DNA from: JBBRLA01 sp038231615
GTDB lineage: Bacteria; Myxococcota_A; Polyangia; Palsa-1104; JAEUJZ01
Assembly: GCA_038231615.1 (NCBI GenBank)
Contig: JBBRLA010000155.1
Coordinates: 1 to 14,065, forward strand
Direction of reading: 5' to 3'
DNA: 14,065 nucleotides
The notes beneath the pieces are model-generated. The model did not search any database. It was not told the origin of the DNA and saw only the letters and a program-made list of their open reading frames with translations. How positions within the stretch are numbered: position 1 is the stretch's first letter; the number at the start of each line of letters is the position of its first letter. Shown here piece after piece: positions 11,487-14,065 of this stretch. The translations under genes were made by a program, and so were the position numbers.

Positions 11487-11751
11487 GTGACTCCCTCTCT
11501 GTAACGACTGCGAAAATACCGATACGGACGACCCGGCCGGCGCAAAAATCACTCGCTCGCCGCCGACAAGCTTGGTTCTACGGCGGATCCGGAAAAAGTC
11601 AAGGAGTGTCTTTCTGCCCCATGTCAAGGGGTGGGCCAGGATTCTCGGGGCACATCTTGCGGGCCCCATCCATTTGCGCCCCATCCGGGCTACACTGCGG
11701 GCGCCCCCCAAAACCAGCAGAAGACCACAGGCCAACCGAGGTGACCAGTCG
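11487..11751. promoter_or_regulatory. Divergent intergenic region fliD / MDR gene with direct repeats
   Basis: The motif GCCCCATCC occurs at 11663-11671 and 11678-11686 (15 bases apart), and GCCCCATGTC at about 11616. They lie 65-140 bases before the oxidoreductase start and could be operator half-sites. I looked for sigma-28 and sigma-54 promoters facing fliD and found none with correct spacing. Confidence 0.25.
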
Positions 11752-12768
11752 ATGAGGCAGGTATGGATTCCCAAGGTAGGCGGCCCGCAGGTCCTCACCG
11801 TCCGCGAGGCGCCCGATCCCGAGCCCGCCGTCGGCCAGGTCCGCATCCGCGTCGCCGCCGCCGGGGTGAACTTCGCCGATATCATGGCCCGCATGGGTCT
11901 TTACCCCGACGCCCCGCCTCTGCCCTCCGTGGTGGGCTATGAGGTGGCCGGGCACATCGACCGCGTCGGCCCCGGCGTCGTCGGCCTGGTCCCCTCCGCC
12001 CGGGTCCTGGCGCTGACCCGCTTCGGCGGCTACAGCGATTCAATCGTCGTGCCCGCCTCCCAGGTGGCCCCCATGCCCGAGGGCCTCTCCTTCGAGGAGG
12101 CGGCAGCCATCCCGGTGAACTACCTGACCGCCTGGCTGATGCTGGTCCGCGCCGGCAACGTGCGCGTCGGCGAAAAGGTGCTGATCCACGCCGCCGCGGG
12201 GGGCGTCGGCATCGCGGCGCTGCAGATCTGCCGCTCCCGGGGCGCCGAGGTCATCGGCACCGCCAGCGCTGGCAAGCACCAGCGCCTCCGCGACCTGGGC
12301 GTGGCCCACTGCATCGACTACGGCACCCAGGACTTCGAGGCCGAAGTGAAGCGCCTGACCGCCGGCCACGGCGTCGATATCGTCCTCGACGCCGTGGGCG
12401 GCAAGTCCTTCGCCAAAAGCTACCGTTGCCTGGCCCCCATGGGCCGCCTCTTCCTCTTTGGCGCCTCCAGCTTCGCCCCGGGGCAAAAGCGCAGCCTCCT
12501 GGCAGCATTGCGGGGTTTTTTGGCGCTGCCGGCGTTCAAGTCAATGCAGCTCATGAACGACAACCGCGGCGTCCACGGCATCAACCTCGGCCACCTGTGG
12601 GACCAGGCGCCGCAGCTTCGGGAGATGCTCGGCGAGATCCTCGACCTTGTGGCCAAGGGCACCCTGCGTCCGTGCGTGGACAAGACCTTCTCCTTCGAAA
12701 AGGCCGCCGAGGCCCACGCCTACATCCAGGACCGCAAGAACTTCGGCAAGGTGCTCCTCACCCCCTGA
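11752..12768 (+). CDS. Zinc-free medium-chain oxidoreductase (VAT-1 / NADPH:quinone reductase-like)
   Basis: 338 residues from ATG 11752, supported by GAGGTG eight bases upstream; the frame is open further upstream but that part has no protein-like character. The N-terminal GroES-like domain has GVNFADIMARMGLYPDAPPLP and GYEVAG (about 38-67), the signature of the VAT-1/quinone oxidoreductase branch. The nucleotide-binding domain has AAAGGVGIAALQI (147-159) and an HCIDYGTQDF segment typical of NADPH-binding members. The Cys/His zinc ligands of alcohol dehydrogenases are absent. The C-terminus FSFEKAAEAHAYIQDRKNFGKVLL is the family ending. Likely activity is NADPH-dependent reduction of a quinone or an activated alkene. 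It is divergent from fliD and followed by the unrecognised gene after 113 bases; no link to the lipid operon is shown. Confidence 0.9.
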   Translation: MRQVWIPKVGGPQVLTVREAPDPEPAVGQVRIRVAAAGVNFADIMARMGLYPDAPPLPSVVGYEVAGHIDRVGPGVVGLVPSARVLALTRFGGYSDSIVVPASQVAPMPEGLSFEEAAAIPVNYLTAWLMLVRAGNVRVGEKVLIHAAAGGVGIAALQICRSRGAEVIGTASAGKHQRLRDLGVAHCIDYGTQDFEAEVKRLTAGHGVDIVLDAVGGKSFAKSYRCLAPMGRLFLFGASSFAPGQKRSLLAALRGFLALPAFKSMQLMNDNRGVHGINLGHLWDQAPQLREMLGEILDLVAKGTLRPCVDKTFSFEKAAEAHAYIQDRKNFGKVLLTP

Positions 12769-12881
12769 GTCGCCAACATCCCCGGCTACGCCCGCCCCAA
12801 TCGAGCGTCGGCGCCGGCTTGCATTAATTGCCCGGTTCGGCGAGCCTATTCATAACTCCAACCAGGAACTGGGTAGAAGCG

Positions 12882-14065
12882 ATGGACCATGCATTGGCGG
12901 AGCAGCAGGCCCTCCGCGCCAAGGTCGCGGAACTCTATGACGCGGTGAAGAGCTACTTTGAGATGACCAACGTCGGCTCAAGCGGCGGCTACTGGGGCGC
13001 GTTCGATGCTTTGCGCAAGAACCAGCACATGGCAGAGGCCTTCGTAGGTGACCTGAGGGCGCTGATGGAGTGCATCGGCCAGCAGGTACTCCCGGCGCTC
13101 GCCGGCCAATCGACCGGGGGGGCGGGAGCGGTGATGGCAGCCGCAGCATCACCGGCCGGAGCGGCGTCACCGAGGCCCCAGGCTCTGTCCGCCGGGACCC
13201 GGCCGCCCGCGATCCCGCCGGCCGCGGCGCCACCCCCTCCATCAAGCATCAACGAGGACGAGACCATGCTGCTCGGCCGCCTGCCAGCCAACGTGCAGGA
13301 GGAGATCGCCCGCTTCAACGCCGCGACGGCCGCCAAGTCCGACGGGGGGGGCAGGAGCAACGCGGGCGCCAGGGGCGGTGATGCCGGGGTTCGCGCCGAG
13401 GCAGCACCGGCAAGCCCGGCGCCGCGGCCGGGTGCCTCGCCCCAACCCCTTCCCGGAGTGACCCGCGGCGACGTGGCCCCCCGCCCCGCAGCCCCTTCAC
13501 GGCCAACTTCGGCACTTTCCTCCGCCAGGGCGATCTCGAACAAGAGTGAGAAGCCCGCCACCGACAAGTCCGCTGATCGGCCCACCGCGGGCAAACCCAC
13601 CGACAGGTCCGCCACCGACAGGCCCGCTGTTGACAAGCTTCCCCCGAGCAAACCCACCGACAGGTCCGCCACCGACAAGCCTACGGCTGACAAGCCCGTC
13701 GAGCCTCCCCGGCCGACCGGGGCGATTGCCGCCCGCATCGCCGCGGGCTCCCTCCCGCGGAGCAAGACCGCCGAATCCGATCCTCCTGCCCGGCCCGCCG
13801 CCCCGGCCAGCCCAGCCCGGCCCACGCCCTCTTCCGGACCGTCTCCGCGTGCCCCCTCCGCGCCACTTTCCCGAGGCAACACTCCGGGGGGTCCTGCTCG
13901 ACCCGCTGCCCCAGGTCCATCCGCGGCAGCGAAGCCGACGGCTGGGCGGCCTTCCTCGACCGTCAAGACCGCCACGATCCCCGAGGCGATGGGCAAGGAT
14001 ACCAAGGAGGTCGGGCGGATCGCGAAAAGTCTGGACGAGCCTGACAAGAAAGGCCCAGCGGCCCG
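12882..14065 (+). CDS. Unrecognised protein: helical N-terminus, long Pro/Ala/Thr/Lys-rich tail (cut by window edge)
   Basis: ATG 12882 opens a frame with no stop to the window end (394 codons seen). Residues 1-75 look folded and amphipathic (EQQALRAKVAELYDAVKSYF, GGYWGAFDALRKNQHMAEAF, DLRALMECIGQQVLPAL). A second possible ordered patch is LLGRLPANVQEEIARFNAAT (about 130-149). The remainder is low-complexity Pro/Ala/Ser/Thr with repeated KPTDRSATDKP-type units (about 225-270), then another charged patch near the end (MGKDTKEVGRIAKSLDEPDKK). No signal peptide or membrane segment is seen. The start has only a weak upstream AGAAG. I do not recognise a family. A 352-codon open frame exists antisense (12989-14047) whose codon third positions coincide with this frame's, so base composition cannot separate the two; this strand is preferred for its credible N-terminal region outside the antisense frame. 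Confidence 0.65.
   Translation, partial: MDHALAEQQALRAKVAELYDAVKSYFEMTNVGSSGGYWGAFDALRKNQHMAEAFVGDLRALMECIGQQVLPALAGQSTGGAGAVMAAAASPAGAASPRPQALSAGTRPPAIPPAAAPPPPSSINEDETMLLGRLPANVQEEIARFNAATAAKSDGGGRSNAGARGGDAGVRAEAAPASPAPRPGASPQPLPGVTRGDVAPRPAAPSRPTSALSSARAISNKSEKPATDKSADRPTAGKPTDRSATDRPAVDKLPPSKPTDRSATDKPTADKPVEPPRPTGAIAARIAAGSLPRSKTAESDPPARPAAPASPARPTPSSGPSPRAPSAPLSRGNTPGGPARPAAPGPSAAAKPTAGRPSSTVKTATIPEAMGKDTKEVGRIAKSLDEPDKKGPAA
13591..13677 (+). repeat. 30-bp perfect direct repeat encoding the tail repeat unit
   Basis: A 30-base stretch at 13591-13620 recurs exactly at 13648-13677, a 57-base (19-codon) offset that keeps frame and encodes KPTDRSATD twice. Degenerate related units (ACCGACAAGTCC-like) flank it. 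This points to recent in-frame duplication in a disordered, Lys/Asp/Thr/Pro-rich linker. Confidence 0.9.

Noticed and set aside
13560..13690. CRISPR-like repeats
   Set aside because: The repeats are in-frame coding units of irregular spacing with no spacer pattern and no cas genes; they are a low-complexity protein tail.
12989..14047. Antisense 352-codon open frame with LSVADLSVG-like repeats
   Set aside because: The repeats are the reverse reading of the Pro/Thr/Lys repeats; it has no credible start or conserved segment. Kept as a caution, not annotated.

Overview
The window is strongly GC-rich and gene-dense. It reads as chromosome from a flagellated Gram-negative bacterium: it carries a flagellin start, a flagellar cap protein (FliD), a DUF6279-type lipoprotein and an exported phosphatase. 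A multidomain enzyme resembling ElbD of myxobacterial ether-lipid synthesis suggests Myxococcota or another 'deltaproteobacterial' lineage. No rRNA or other taxonomic marker is present, so this placement is only a leaning.

Layout. 1-76 (-): first 25 codons of a flagellin, read off the left edge. 77-386: divergent intergenic region with a sigma-28-like promoter candidate facing the flagellin. 387-7726 (+): a three-gene lipid-synthesis block made of a LarA-like (lactate racemase domain) protein, a ~1,500-residue polyprotein (fatty acyl reductase, acyl-AMP ligase, acyl carrier, PlsC acyltransferase) and an extended SDR whose start overlaps the polyprotein stop. 7987-8976 (-): secreted alkaline-phosphatase-superfamily enzyme. 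9167-10021 (+): lipoprotein. 10101-11486 (-): fliD. 11752-12768 (+): zinc-free MDR (VAT-1/quinone-oxidoreductase-like) enzyme. 12882-14065 (+): unrecognised protein with a helical N-terminus and a long Pro/Ala/Thr/Lys-rich tail, cut by the right edge.

The most interesting system is the lipid block. The polyprotein carries intact motifs for activating a fatty acid, holding it on a phosphopantetheine arm, reducing a thioester, and transferring an acyl chain to a glycerol backbone. This is the set of steps expected for ether-lipid (plasmalogen-like) synthesis, and it matches the architecture I recall for Myxococcus xanthus ElbD. The LarA-like gene upstream and the SDR downstream are probable partners with unknown reactions. 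The LarA-like protein keeps the family lysine and two of the histidines, but no nickel-pincer cofactor genes are nearby.

The second notable signal is a dispersed, structured inverted-repeat element present twice. Copy A (2029-2155, +) lies between the LarA-like gene and the polyprotein. Copy B (7749-7953, -) lies between the converging SDR and phosphatase genes. They share a 42-bp core with 41 identical positions and the same palindromic ends, but copy B carries extra nested hairpins. The element therefore brackets the polyprotein-SDR pair.
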